Source: Oceanobacillus halotolerans (GTDB taxonomy: Bacteria > Bacillota > Bacilli > Bacillales > Amphibacillaceae). From it: a stretch of 64,000 nucleotides of DNA. Of this stretch, positions 15,803 through 24,815 are shown one piece after another (within the stretch, counting starts at the first letter, position 1; each line of letters opens with the position of its first letter). A program made the translations under genes and the position numbers. The stretch covers positions 283,317 to 347,316 of the forward strand of contig NZ_WIXL01000001.1 in assembly GCF_010993955.1 (NCBI RefSeq), given 5' to 3'. A model generated the notes under the pieces. The model had not been told where the DNA came from and did no database searches. It was given only the letters and a program-made list of their open reading frames with translations.

Positions 15803-17197
15803 ATGGACTTATTTCTTGTTGTGATAAATGTTGCCATATTACTCGCACTTATAGGTCTATTAATCTACATGCAACGACAGCACATATCCTTTTCTAAGCG
15901 CGTGTTTGCTGGTTTAGGATTAGGGGTAGTGCTTGGTGCTGTGCTACAAGGAATTTATGGTAGTGGTTCTGAAGTACTGACACAAACAACGGATTGGTAT
16001 AGTATTGTTGGGAATGGCTATATTAATCTTCTTATGATGATTGTAATCCCGCTCGTTTTAGTATCCATCATACAATCCATCATTAATTTAGAAAAAACAA
16101 AAGATCTAGGGAAAATGTCTGCATGGATCATCGGTATTTTAATTTCAACCACAATGGTAGCTGCCTTCATTGGAATTGGAACCGCAACCCTATTTGATTT
16201 AAGTGCAGAAGAAATTGAAGCAGGCCAAGCGGAAGAAGAACGTGGATCTATGTTGGAGTCAAGGTTAGATGACGTGGAAAATGAATCAACTCCACAGAAG
16301 ATATTAAACTTTATTCCATCTAATATTTTCCTAGACATGACTGGACAACGTGCAACATCTGTTATTGCTGTGGTCATTTTTTCCATTATTGTTGGGGTTG
16401 CCGTCTTAGGATTACGGCGGAAAAATCCAGCTCAAGCGGAAACATTTACGAAAATAGTTAATGCCTTTTATGGCGTGGTCATGCGTATTGTAACCTTAAT
16501 CCTACGTCTAACACCATTTGGTATCTTGGCCTTAATGGCAAATACGGTTGCAAGTACTGATTTTGTAGGAATCCTAGAACTAGGTAAGTTTGTTGTCGCA
16601 TCGTATATCGCGTTAATCCTCATGTTTATTGTGCATTTATTATTGGTCGGCGTATTTGGCTTAAATCCAGTCCTATTTTTACGTAAAGTCTTACCAGTTT
16701 TAAGTTTTGCTTTTACTTCTCGATCTAGTGCAGGTACAATCCCGTTAAATATTCAAGCACAGCAAAATTCACTTGGAGTTAACCAAGGAATAGCCAATAT
16801 GTCTGCATCATTCGGTGCGACGATGGGGCAAAACGGCTGTGCAGGTATCTACCCCGCAATGCTAGCAGTGATGATTGCACCAACAGTAGGCATTGATCCA
16901 CTCTCACCTGGTTTTATTGCACAACTATTAATTATTATAGGTGTTAGCTCCTTTGGTGTAGCAGGTGTTGGTGGTGGTGCGACATTTGCAGCATTAATTG
17001 TCTTATCATCGATGAATATGCCAGTTGCATTAGCTGGTTTGTTAATCTCCATCGAGGCCTTTATTGATATGGGACGCACAGCACTTAATGTGAATGGATC
17101 GATGCTATCTGGAACATTAACCTCACGAATATTAAACAATTTAAATCTAAAAACATTTAACGATGAAACAGCTATTGAGAAGAAAATGTCTTTATAG
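15803..17197 (+). CDS. tcyP: L-cystine:cation symporter TcyP
   Basis: A 464-residue member of the dicarboxylate/amino acid:cation (DAACS) symporters. Length and pattern fit B. subtilis TcyP (463), a high-affinity cystine importer. Visible are the N-terminal single segment plus MQRQHISFSKRV, the GNGYINLLMMIVIPLV helix, the re-entrant serine-rich loop TSRSSAGTIPLN (about 310-321), ASFGATMGQNGCAGIYPA (about 333-350) and VGGGATFAAL. A charged insert of about 35 residues after the third helix (SAEEIEAGQAEEERGS) is typical for TcyP. GGAGGGAGCAAGT precedes the ATG. It is monocistronic and ends at a terminator shared with ligD. Confidence 0.9.
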   Translation: MDLFLVVINVAILLALIGLLIYMQRQHISFSKRVFAGLGLGVVLGAVLQGIYGSGSEVLTQTTDWYSIVGNGYINLLMMIVIPLVLVSIIQSIINLEKTKDLGKMSAWIIGILISTTMVAAFIGIGTATLFDLSAEEIEAGQAEEERGSMLESRLDDVENESTPQKILNFIPSNIFLDMTGQRATSVIAVVIFSIIVGVAVLGLRRKNPAQAETFTKIVNAFYGVVMRIVTLILRLTPFGILALMANTVASTDFVGILELGKFVVASYIALILMFIVHLLLVGVFGLNPVLFLRKVLPVLSFAFTSRSSAGTIPLNIQAQQNSLGVNQGIANMSASFGATMGQNGCAGIYPAMLAVMIAPTVGIDPLSPGFIAQLLIIIGVSSFGVAGVGGGATFAALIVLSSMNMPVALAGLLISIEAFIDMGRTALNVNGSMLSGTLTSRILNNLNLKTFNDETAIEKKMSL

Positions 17198-17202
17198 TAA
17201 AC

Positions 17203-17238
17203 GAAATAGCCGTTCTGTTTAAGGACGGCTATTTTTTA
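17203..17238. terminator. Terminator between convergent tcyP and ligD
   Basis: GAAATAGCCGT, loop TCTGTTTAAGG, ACGGCTATTTTTT. The U-tract serves the tcyP transcript. The right arm contains the ligD stop codon (complement of 17229-17231). Confidence 0.82.
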
Positions 17239-19040
17239 ATGAGCTGTAATATCGCATTGATTGGTTGGGTGTTGGCTGCTTCTCGGTATTTTTTAAATGG
17301 ACAACCATCTGTTTGCACACGATCTACCACATTTTTGATGGTAAATTGTTCTGGTCTTAATTTATTATTCACTTCCTCCCAAAACAATGGAGCAGCAACG
17401 GTTGCGTCATTTGTCTTACGGGGGGAGTATGGTGCAATGATGGTTTTGTCTTTTCCATGTTGTACATAATCAATATAGAGCCTGCCATTTCGCTTATCTT
17501 TAAACCGTTCTGTTGTAAATAAAGTTGGGTGCGCGTTTTCAACTGTCCAAGCAATAGCTTGTGTGAACACGGCTGTATCGTCATATGTCATGCTTTCTTT
17601 TGGTAGTGGAATATAAATTTGTAACCCTTTATTCCCAGATAGTTTCACAAATGACGTAAGACCCAAATCATCAAGAAGCTGTTTTATTAAGGTTGCCGCT
17701 TTGATTGCCAGTGAAAATTCATTGCGGCTAGGTGGATCAAGATCAAATACTATCTCATTTGGCATACTGGAGTTGATTTGTTGAAATGGAACATGATATT
17801 CAATTGCCCCATGATTGGCAAACCAAACGAGGGTATCTAATCGGTCACACACGATAAAGGTTTCTCCATTGCGCTCAAACCGATTAATAAAGTTAGGTGC
17901 ATAATCAGGTAGGTGTTTTTGGAAAAAGTGTTCACGTGTTACGCCGTCTGGACAACGGATAACCGTTAAGGCACGGTTTTCAAGAAATGGGAGCATATAT
18001 GGAGCAATTTCTCTAATGTAGGTGAGTAAGTCTCCTTTGGTTAGCCCCTTTTCTGGCCAAAATACCTTATCTGTATTCGTAGCTTCTACTGTGGATGGTA
18101 ACATTGCCATATCGAGTTGCAATTGTTGCTTTGTACAAGTTTGGGGGTCCTGTTTTAGCACTAATTGTGCAAATTCAGGCTCTCGTAATTCTCCTTTATA
18201 TAAATCCAAGGTATGAATAGAGGCACAAATAGCTGGCGGCAAATAAAAACCGTTTTCTCGTTTTTCCCCTTTGGTACGAAAAAGCTGTGATAATGTCCCC
18301 ATCTCCTCATCAGAAAGTCCGTGTTTGCATTTTCCAATTGGTTTAATGGTCTCATTCTCAAACACATTAATGGTAAAATAGTTATTTTTAGGATCATAAA
18401 ACGTGATAAATCCTTGTATCGTACGCCAATTTTTAAGTTTCATCCAATCATGATGCTTTTTACCAGCATGGTATGTACTGTTTTTTCGTTTCGCAATCAT
18501 GCCTTCTCCTTTATAGATGAAGACTTTACCCCACAAATGTTGTGCGTCTGAAAAAGTAGGTACATATCGTAAACGCCCTGTTTCTGGAAGAGTTTGCACT
18601 AAAAGGGTTTCTAACATCGCCTTTCGTTCCATGTATGGAGTAGCCTGTAAGGAGTTTCCGTTTTGCTGTAAGAGATCAAACACACAAAAATGGGCTGGTC
18701 GCTTTTCTGCCGCTTTGTTAATTGAGTCGGTATTTTTCAAACGACCACGTTGCTGGAGAACAGCAAAATTAGCCTGATAAGGATTATTGAGGATAGCAAT
18801 TTCCCCGTCCAGAACAAGTGGTAAGTGTGGTTCTACGGAATGCTCTATCTCCTGACAAAAAGTAACGATTTCAGGAAAATTCGCTGTTAAGTCATGTCCG
18901 TTTTTACTAATTAAACGAATGGATGCTTTATCCCAATATAAAACACCACGAAATCCATCATATTTAACCTCATACATCCATTCATCCGGTTTCTTTGGTA
19001 TTTCTGCTGTAGCGATTGGTTTCATGATATCCACATTCAT
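17229..19040 (-). CDS. ligD: ATP-dependent DNA ligase LigD (non-homologous end joining)
   Basis: A 603-residue two-domain enzyme. The N-terminal ATP-dependent ligase has the adenylated-lysine motif EVKYDGFR (Lys about 26), followed by LDGEIAIL and KGEGMIAKR motifs. The C-terminal primase-polymerase domain (about 310-603) has VIRCPDG, FFQKHLPDYAP, DLDPP and LSGNKGLQIYIPL. This is the Bacillus order (ligase then polymerase) without the nuclease domain seen in mycobacteria and Pseudomonas. Together with Ku it rejoins double-strand breaks, a role important in spores. GGAGGGGGT precedes the ATG at 19040 with rather short spacing; the ATG 15 bp inside lacks its own site. Divergent from ku across 93 bp. 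Confidence 0.93.
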   Translation of the reverse strand: MNVDIMKPIATAEIPKKPDEWMYEVKYDGFRGVLYWDKASIRLISKNGHDLTANFPEIVTFCQEIEHSVEPHLPLVLDGEIAILNNPYQANFAVLQQRGRLKNTDSINKAAEKRPAHFCVFDLLQQNGNSLQATPYMERKAMLETLLVQTLPETGRLRYVPTFSDAQHLWGKVFIYKGEGMIAKRKNSTYHAGKKHHDWMKLKNWRTIQGFITFYDPKNNYFTINVFENETIKPIGKCKHGLSDEEMGTLSQLFRTKGEKRENGFYLPPAICASIHTLDLYKGELREPEFAQLVLKQDPQTCTKQQLQLDMAMLPSTVEATNTDKVFWPEKGLTKGDLLTYIREIAPYMLPFLENRALTVIRCPDGVTREHFFQKHLPDYAPNFINRFERNGETFIVCDRLDTLVWFANHGAIEYHVPFQQINSSMPNEIVFDLDPPSRNEFSLAIKAATLIKQLLDDLGLTSFVKLSGNKGLQIYIPLPKESMTYDDTAVFTQAIAWTVENAHPTLFTTERFKDKRNGRLYIDYVQHGKDKTIIAPYSPRKTNDATVAAPLFWEEVNNKLRPEQFTIKNVVDRVQTDGCPFKKYREAANTQPINAILQLIKK

Positions 19041-19133
19041 ACCCCCTCCATCTTAACGTGGCTAAAATTCGCAAAAACATGTGGATAACAAAACTAGAAC
19101 TTCACAAACTATGGAAGAAGGAGGGATTTGTTT

Positions 19134-19985
19134 ATGCATACGATGTGGAAAGGGACGATTAGCTTCGGTTTGGTGAATATTCCTGTTAAGATGCATGCTG
19201 CCACAGAAAATAAAGACATTCAATTAAGGCAGCTACATAAGGAATGTCAGTCCCCAATTAAATACCAAAAAGTTTGCCCTCATTGTGATCGTGAAGTAGA
19301 AAATGATGAAATTGTCAAAGCCTATGAATACGCTAAAAATAAATATGTTGTGTTAGATGATGAGGATTTAGAAGAATTGAAAAAAGAACAAGCGGATCGA
19401 GCAGTCGAAATTGTTGATTTTGTGAACCTAGAAGAAATTGACCCAATTTACTTTGAGAAAAGTTATTATTTATCCCCAAATGATGGCGGTGGAAAGGCCT
19501 ATGCCTTGTTACGCTCTGCACTAAAGGAAACAGGAAAAATTGGCATTGCCAAAATGATGATAAGGTCAAAAGAGCAATTAGCTGTTATTCGGATCTACGA
19601 AAATACATTAGTTGTTGAGACTATTCATTTTCCAGATGAGGTACGTAATGTTCAAGACGTACCAAATGTTCCAGAAGAAGTGGAAACAGCTGAAAAGGAA
19701 TTAGATACAGCCAAAATGTTAATTGAGCAATTAACCACTGAATTTGATCCAGAAAAATATAAAGATGAATATCGAACAGCACTACTTGATTTAATTGAAG
19801 AGAAAAAAGATGGGGAAGATCATGTAACACCCACAAAAGAGAAGTCAGAAACCCCAGATAATGTTACGAATTTAATGGATGCATTACAAGCATCACTTGA
19901 TCGCGCTAAAAAGGAAAAGCCGAAGCCAAAACAACCAAAACGAAAAACAAAAACAGCACAGAAGAAAAAAGCGGCAAATACGTAA
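19134..19985 (+). CDS. ku: Non-homologous end-joining protein Ku
   Basis: A 283-residue bacterial Ku that binds DNA ends as a homodimer and recruits LigD. The family opening MWKGTISFGLVNIPVKMH is intact, as are QLHKECQSPIKYQKVCPHCDREV and the SYYLSP block. The core ends near residue 200 and is followed by a lysine/proline-rich basic tail (KKEKPKPKQPKRKTKTAQKKK) like that known to tune DNA binding and ligase stimulation. It is shorter than B. subtilis Ku (311). The ATG at 19134 is preferred over an in-frame TTG at 19128 because AAGAAGGAGGG then has normal spacing. It is divergent from ligD; in B. subtilis the pair is expressed in the forespore by SigG, but I could not see a convincing SigG site here. 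Confidence 0.94.
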   Translation: MHTMWKGTISFGLVNIPVKMHAATENKDIQLRQLHKECQSPIKYQKVCPHCDREVENDEIVKAYEYAKNKYVVLDDEDLEELKKEQADRAVEIVDFVNLEEIDPIYFEKSYYLSPNDGGGKAYALLRSALKETGKIGIAKMMIRSKEQLAVIRIYENTLVVETIHFPDEVRNVQDVPNVPEEVETAEKELDTAKMLIEQLTTEFDPEKYKDEYRTALLDLIEEKKDGEDHVTPTKEKSETPDNVTNLMDALQASLDRAKKEKPKPKQPKRKTKTAQKKKAANT

Positions 19986-20012
19986 AAGGTCTCCTATAAT
20001 GGAGGCTTTTTT
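19985..20012 (+). terminator. Terminator after ku
   Basis: AAAGGTCTCC, loop TATAAT, GGAGGCTTTTTT. A short stem with one G-U pair and a six-T tract directly after the stop. Confidence 0.75.
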
Positions 20013-20236
20013 CGTTGGCTTTGTAGCAAAAATAACCATATAATCCCACTTCGAAATAAACCGAAAAATTACAATCCAATCTCAATTTTACGCATCCTTG
20101 ACACCAATATAACAATTCTGTGAAATGACTCTAAATATGGAGTTTTTTAATTGATAAATGGGTATGGAAGGAATATGCTATTTTTACAAAAACATCGTTT
20201 CGCATACTGTTTATATACCATTTCTAGTTTCTATAG

Positions 20237-20908
20237 ATTGCGACGTAAGTTAAGGCGATGTATAGAGTGTTTATCCGTTCCGGAAATACACTTCGCTTTT
20301 TAGCGGGGGAGTGGTGAGCCTCCTCGGGCTAACGCCCTGTGGGGTCTCACCGATCTCCTACTTCCCGCAGGAGTCTCCGTGTATTTCCTTCACTAATGTG
20401 GCTGACATCTTTCTAATCATTGCTATTGCTAATATACTAGTTGATTGGAGTGTAGGACAGTCGACTCCTGCAGGAACAACATGTGTCTAGACCTGAGCAG
20501 GAAGTGGTCTTCTTCCGATGTCTAGCTACGACGGACAGGACGTCCTAGTGCCGATAGACATAAGGACGTGGCGTTTTCATCGGTCAGCGCCTACCCCCTC
20601 GAGGTCTTAAGTCAATCCCCATTACGCGCAAAAAGCGCCACGCCGAGGCTCGGCTTAAGCTTGGCAGATAAGAAAAACTTTTTTACTGCATAAGTGCAAC
20701 TAAGGCTTTCGCCACTTGGCGACAAGCCAAGTTTTCTAATCGGGGGTAACCAAGGTGCTTTTAGCTTTTCTAAAGAGGAGGCTGAGGCCGTGCCTGCGGT
20801 AAAGAAGACACTGTGAACACGAATAAGTTTGAACAGATGTCGCACTTATGCCCATGGTGAAAGCGACTGTCCGAAGCGGAAATCAAGACTACTATGTTAC
20901 GTCGCAAT
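20237..20908. mobile_element. Non-coding composite element with 12-bp perfect terminal inverted repeats
   Basis: ATTGCGACGTAA (20237-20248) and TTACGTCGCAAT (20897-20908) bound 672 bp without a gene. Inside are sub-modules, each found elsewhere. One is a hairpin-rich block with GAGTGGTGAGCCTCCTCGGGC (about 20282-20390), also at 36909-37030. Another is GTTGATTGGAG...ACAGTCGACTCC (about 20442-20468). A GATGAAAACGCCACGTCC-like part (inverted, near 20560) also occurs near 55100. A hairpin with ACTTTTTTACTGCATAAGTGCAAC (about 20680-20740) and GAACAGATGTCGCACTTATGCCC (20829-20851) complete it. A related 526-bp copy in inverse internal order lies at 32165-32690. No transposase is encoded, so it resembles a MITE or nested repeats. 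Confidence 0.7.
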
Positions 20909-21017
20909 TTACATCAACTGTTAGATGAAATTTAGCCAATCAAAATGGGAATATGGGGACGGCACTTTTTTTAAAATCACCCTTATGAAAATGATGTGTA
21001 AAAGGATGGGGAGATAC

Positions 21018-22025
21018 ATGGAGAGGAATGCCTACTTTGATAATGCAAAAGCCATTCTCATCTATCTAGTTGTTTTTGGTCATCTTATACAGCCATTTGT
21101 AGCTGAATCGCACGAGATGAATACACTTTATTTATGGATTTATACGTTTCATATGCCTGCATTTATTTTTCTAGCAGGTTTTTTTGCAAAAGGATCAGGC
21201 AACCTGAAATATATAACGCGCCTAGCAAAAAAACTTCTAGTGCCATATATCATTTTCCAAGTTTTATATTCGATTTTTTATTTTATAATTGGAAAAGAGG
21301 CTTGGCAAACTGGAGTTTTTTATCCACATTGGTCACTATGGTTTTTATTTAGTTTGTTTAGCTGGCATATTTTACTGATTTTCTTTAAAAAAATCCCACC
21401 AACTATTGGTGTTATTTCTACTATTCTATTAGGTTTGGCTGTTGGCTATATTGGTGAAATTGGCCACACCTTTAGTTTATCCCGAACGATTGTCTTTTTC
21501 CCGTTTTTCTTGTTGGGATATTGGTTAACGAAAGAACATGTATTTTGGTTAAAACAAAAAGTTGTTAAAGTAGGATCTGCACTCGTCTTATTGGTGATTG
21601 CCGTTGCTATTTATATCGCTCCAGAGTTTAATTCAGGCTGGCTATTAGCTTCTAAGTCATATGGAGAGCTAGGTGCAACAGAATATGGCGGGATAGCACG
21701 TTTCTTGGTCTACCTCACGTCTACTGTAATGGCAATTAGTGTGATGGCGTGGGTACCTATTGAACGCACACGTTTTACAAGTGTTGGATCTCGAACACTT
21801 TATGTATATTTGCTGCATGGTTTTTTCATTCAATTCTTCCGTGAAAATGGTTTGTTTGAAGTAAATCATGTCGTGGATGTTATTGGATTGGGAGTCTTAT
21901 CATTAGGGATTGTGTGGATCTTATCTAGTAAACTCATTATCCAAACCTGGCAGCCTTTCGTAGAAGCAAACCTATCTATCATTCGAGGTGCTTATGGAAA
22001 TAAGCACTCTAAACACCAAAATTAA
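21018..22025 (+). CDS. Acyltransferase family 3 membrane protein (fucose 4-O-acetylase-like)
   Basis: A 335-residue polytopic membrane protein of the acyltransferase-3/COG3594 type. It starts with the typical YFDNAKAILIYLVVFGHLIQPF, in which the conserved His of the first helix (VFGH) is the likely catalytic residue. FHMPAFIFLAGFF and HWSLWFLFSLFSW follow, with about ten membrane segments in all. It probably moves an acetyl group onto an extracytoplasmic polysaccharide or glycolipid; the substrate is unknown. ATGGGGAGATAC precedes the ATG at 21018; the longer in-frame start at 20925 lies at the edge of the repeat element and is rejected. It stands alone and has its own terminator. Family confident, substrate open. 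Confidence 0.82.
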   Translation: MERNAYFDNAKAILIYLVVFGHLIQPFVAESHEMNTLYLWIYTFHMPAFIFLAGFFAKGSGNLKYITRLAKKLLVPYIIFQVLYSIFYFIIGKEAWQTGVFYPHWSLWFLFSLFSWHILLIFFKKIPPTIGVISTILLGLAVGYIGEIGHTFSLSRTIVFFPFFLLGYWLTKEHVFWLKQKVVKVGSALVLLVIAVAIYIAPEFNSGWLLASKSYGELGATEYGGIARFLVYLTSTVMAISVMAWVPIERTRFTSVGSRTLYVYLLHGFFIQFFRENGLFEVNHVVDVIGLGVLSLGIVWILSSKLIIQTWQPFVEANLSIIRGAYGNKHSKHQN

Positions 22026-22070
22026 AAAAAATCGTATAAATGGCAGTTTAACCGAATATAGATGACTAAT

Positions 22071-22096
22071 AGCCCCTAAGTGTGAGGGGGCTTTTT
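22071..22096 (+). terminator. Terminator after the acyltransferase gene
   Basis: AGCCCCT, loop AAGTGTG, AGGGGGCTTTTT, about 45 bp past the stop codon. Confidence 0.8.
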
Positions 22097-22129
22097 CCAC
22101 ATCAAAAGGGGCCACAGTTAGTTGCAAGT

Positions 22130-22182
22130 TTATCCCGTATGTAACGGGCAGTAAGACCCCCACTGATTGAAGTTTCTCTTTA
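22130..22182. repeat. Second copy of the CCCGYATGTAACGGG repeat
   Basis: TTTATCCCGTATGTAACGGGCAGTAAGACCCCCACTGATTGAAG matches, with few changes, segments at 2215-2257 and 2354-2368. It sits about 170 bp before the dehydratase remnant. Confidence 0.65.
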
Positions 22183-22353
22183 TTAGATTGCTATTGAATT
22201 TTCACAGAAAAGGGGTATAATTCAGATAATATTTTGTATATAAAAGCAGGGTACATGGAACGAATTGTGGGAAGGTAGAAACGCATTCGCTCCATCTTTA
22301 AAACGACACCATTAATTTCCTCCCCTCTTTTATGGGATACATTACAAATATAA

Positions 22354-22528
22354 GAAATTGCACAAGGAATCATGTATATCATTGATCAGCATCGTGTGGT
22401 CGCAGAAGGTGTTGCTGCAACAGGGATTGCGGCCCTAAGAAAATCGCCACGATTGTATGTCAATACCAATGTTATTACAACAATACTCCAAGAATAACGA
22501 AAGGATTAAAGTCTACCATGCAAGGTAG
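22354..22528 (+). pseudogene. Decayed 3' end of a PLP-dependent threonine-dehydratase-like gene (EutB-like)
   Basis: One frame reads EIAQGIMYIIDQHRVVAEG, then VAATGIAALR, which matches the C-terminal catalytic-domain end of threonine/serine dehydratases (usual form EEEIxxAI..., AEGAGAxGIAAL). After a frame change near 22485 the next frame reads SKNNERIKVYH, matching the family's SGGNNDxERIK. A stop codon (22351-22353) interrupts the same reading just upstream, and nothing further 5' is recognisable. So this is the remnant of a truncated, frameshifted gene, about 55 residues of a protein of over 300. In ectoine-degrading bacteria the hydroxyectoine dehydratase EutB belongs to this family and lies next to doeA, so the remnant is best read as former eutB; ordinary threonine dehydratase is the alternative. 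Confidence 0.7.
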
Positions 22529-22545
22529 TAAGGAGTGGGTAACCA

Positions 22546-24189
22546 TTGGCCATTACTGTACAGGAGGTATTACGACTTCCAATTCTTCAAACGGCAAAGG
22601 TAAAAACCGCAAAGAACTCCCTAACCCGTTATCGAGTGGAATGGGTTTCTGCGATAGAGGGTTCTGTTGAAAATTTTGTACGTAAAGATGAATTTATTTT
22701 AACCATGGGAATGGGATATGAAAACAATCCGGATCAATTATTAGCTTTTGTCCGAGATGTGTATGCATCAGGTGCCTCTGCATTAGCTATTGCAACAGGA
22801 CGTTATATTTTTGACCTTCCGAAACGTGTGCTTGAATTTACTGAAGCACACGATTTTATTCTCATTGAATTACCATGGGAGATTCGATTTGCTGATATTC
22901 AACGGGAAACAATGGATAAAATTAATGAATGGAAGGAGACCGTTTCCGAGCAGTCACGAACTATTCAGAAACAGCTAATCGATCTAGTCGTTCAAGGAGA
23001 AGACCTGTCAGGTATAGCAAAATATGTGGAGCGACATCTTGGATGGGGTATCGTTTTTACCGATCAGACAGAAAATATCATCGCAGGTGGTAAAAAAACA
23101 GAAGATCTACTAGAGCTTTGGAGGAATGTGAAGCAGGATGAGTCCATCTCAATCGAAGAGCCCGTAGATCGCCATATCGAAAAAGCACAATATGGCAAAC
23201 AACATATGGTTAAAAAGAAAATATCAGCAGGTGGGATAAATCGAGGAGGCTTTATTATTCTGCTGCCTGAAGGAGAAGAGATTACGGGAAATGTGTTGCA
23301 CATATTGGAATATTTATCGGCAGCTGCAGCACTTTGGATATCTCGCCAGGATGCGATTGTCAAGACGGAAACACGCCTGCGTAATGAGTTTATTTGGAAT
23401 TTGGCAAAAACGCCTGGCTATTTAACCGATCAGATTCATAATCGTGCTAAATTAATGGGCTATGACTTAACATTACCATATTGTTGTATTGTAGGGTATT
23501 CGGAAAATATGGATGAACTCACAAAAGACCGCTATGATCATACACAATATGGTTTAAAGAGCCTGGTGTATTACATGGAAGAGGAAATTCGCTATGCTGG
23601 AAAGGTTGTTGATCAGCAAGTTGCCTTTACGTTGGATGATGATTTATTAATTATTTACTTGGAAACAGGAGATGAAGCGTCTGTCCATTACTTTTTAGAC
23701 TTAGTAGAAAAACGCTTGAATGCGTTAATACCTGGTGTTATTTTTTCATGGGGGATTGGTCAACACCAAGATGGCATCATGCAATTTCATGAAAGCTATA
23801 AGAAAGCAAAATCAGCCCTAGATATGGGACGGAATCAAAAAGGAATTGGTCAGCGAGTTGATTTTGATGATACACGTCTCAATCGCCTATTATTGCATAT
23901 GGCAAATCACTCAGATATACAGGATATTATTTTATCAACACTAGAACCACTCATCACTTATGATCAAGAACGTGAAGCAGATTTAATTAATACGTTTATG
24001 GTTTATGTGAATCAAAATAGTAATGTCAGTCGTGCAGCACGAATTCTTAACTTGCACCGACAGTCACTTCTTTACCGCTTACGGAAAATAGAATCCCTTA
24101 CGAATCTATCATTAGTCAATCCAGATGATATATTCCTACTAAACTTTAGTATAAAAGTATGGCTAACAGGTGCTATTAAAACAGAATAA
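22546..24189 (+). CDS. PucR family transcriptional regulator
   Basis: A 547-residue regulator. Residues 1-130 form the PucR-type N-terminal sensor domain (VQEVLRLPILQTAKV, then GDEF-like ligand core with LPWEIRFADIQRETM). The middle is a GGDEF-like CdaR domain, and the C-terminus carries the PucR helix-turn-helix (VNQNSNVSRAARILNLHRQSLLYRLRKIESL, about 485-515). PucR proteins activate catabolic operons on binding the nutrient. With DoeA, an aldehyde dehydrogenase and an aminotransferase directly downstream, it probably controls ectoine catabolism; this is inference from context. The start is TTG at 22546, with AAGGAG ten bases before it. A terminator follows, so it is probably its own transcript. 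Confidence 0.85.
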   Translation: MAITVQEVLRLPILQTAKVKTAKNSLTRYRVEWVSAIEGSVENFVRKDEFILTMGMGYENNPDQLLAFVRDVYASGASALAIATGRYIFDLPKRVLEFTEAHDFILIELPWEIRFADIQRETMDKINEWKETVSEQSRTIQKQLIDLVVQGEDLSGIAKYVERHLGWGIVFTDQTENIIAGGKKTEDLLELWRNVKQDESISIEEPVDRHIEKAQYGKQHMVKKKISAGGINRGGFIILLPEGEEITGNVLHILEYLSAAAALWISRQDAIVKTETRLRNEFIWNLAKTPGYLTDQIHNRAKLMGYDLTLPYCCIVGYSENMDELTKDRYDHTQYGLKSLVYYMEEEIRYAGKVVDQQVAFTLDDDLLIIYLETGDEASVHYFLDLVEKRLNALIPGVIFSWGIGQHQDGIMQFHESYKKAKSALDMGRNQKGIGQRVDFDDTRLNRLLLHMANHSDIQDIILSTLEPLITYDQEREADLINTFMVYVNQNSNVSRAARILNLHRQSLLYRLRKIESLTNLSLVNPDDIFLLNFSIKVWLTGAIKTE

Positions 24190-24204
24190 TTTAGTGACAG
24201 GATG

Positions 24205-24232
24205 TGCTGGGAGTTAATCTCAGCATTTTTTT
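24205..24232 (+). terminator. Terminator after the PucR gene
   Basis: TGCTGGGA, loop GTTAA, TCTCAGCA followed by seven Ts. Confidence 0.8.
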
Positions 24233-24439
24233 GTTTGCCTTTTCATATACAATGAACTGCGTTAAAATACGTTCAATCCACACTAAACACTCTTACAGAG
24301 GCTATTTCCTACAGGTTGTTACGAATACATTTTAATTCGTAGTTGGTGGAAATTTCGATGTGTTTTGATCTCCGCTTTGGGCAGTAATTCATTTTCGATG
24401 GGAATTAATTTGCCATCAATCTTTACATACAAAAGAAGG

Positions 24440-24625
24440 TGGTTCCTCTTTCCGCTATTGATAAGAAAATCGCTATTTTTATGATCAAGTGGAATCCTCG
24501 TTCCGCTAATAGCGTTAAATTGTTGAATTATGAGGGAAAAAGCCCAAATAACGGAACGAGGACTACAAACCTAGCTAAAAAAATGGGTTTTTCGGCAAAT
24601 AACGGAATGATGATTCATCCGTAAA
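24440..24625. repeat. Degenerate repeat array, 51-bp spacing, two inverted halves
   Basis: TTCCGCTA at 24450 and 24501 are 51 bp apart, both preceded by GGNTCCTC-like sequence. AAATAACGGAA at 24546 and 24597 are again 51 bp apart and in the opposite orientation. The right half, read in reverse complement (ATGAATCATCATTCCGTTATTTGCCGAAAAAC in two parts), matches the array at 15480-15515. No gene is supported in 24233-24815 beyond this array and the promoter below. Confidence 0.65.
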
Positions 24626-24719
24626 AGTTAAACAATATAAGTTCAATTTCACACAACATGACAACGCTTTCATACAATGTGTATAAACACCTTTCCCAAA
24701 AGTTCATACAGAATGGCGA

Positions 24720-24749
24720 TTGTTTTTTTAAAAAACAAAATATTATAAT
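24720..24749 (+). promoter_or_regulatory. Putative doeA promoter with overlapping palindrome
   Basis: TTGTTT (24720-24725), an 18-bp spacer, and a perfect TATAAT (24744-24749). The -35 region is part of a perfect 9-bp inverted repeat TTGTTTTTT / AAAAAACAA (24720-24738), a possible operator. The start codon of doeA is 67 bp downstream. Confidence 0.55.
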
Positions 24750-24815
24750 AACATTACAACAAAAAGGGAAGCCAATGGATAAGGGGGATGAACGAACGAA
24801 AAGGAGGAAGTGGCC

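Noticed and set aside
16018-16386. Minus-strand ORF of 122 codons within tcyP, and similar long antisense frames in argS, recQ, pta and icmF
   Set aside because: Shadows of strongly coding genes on the opposite strand, with no start context.
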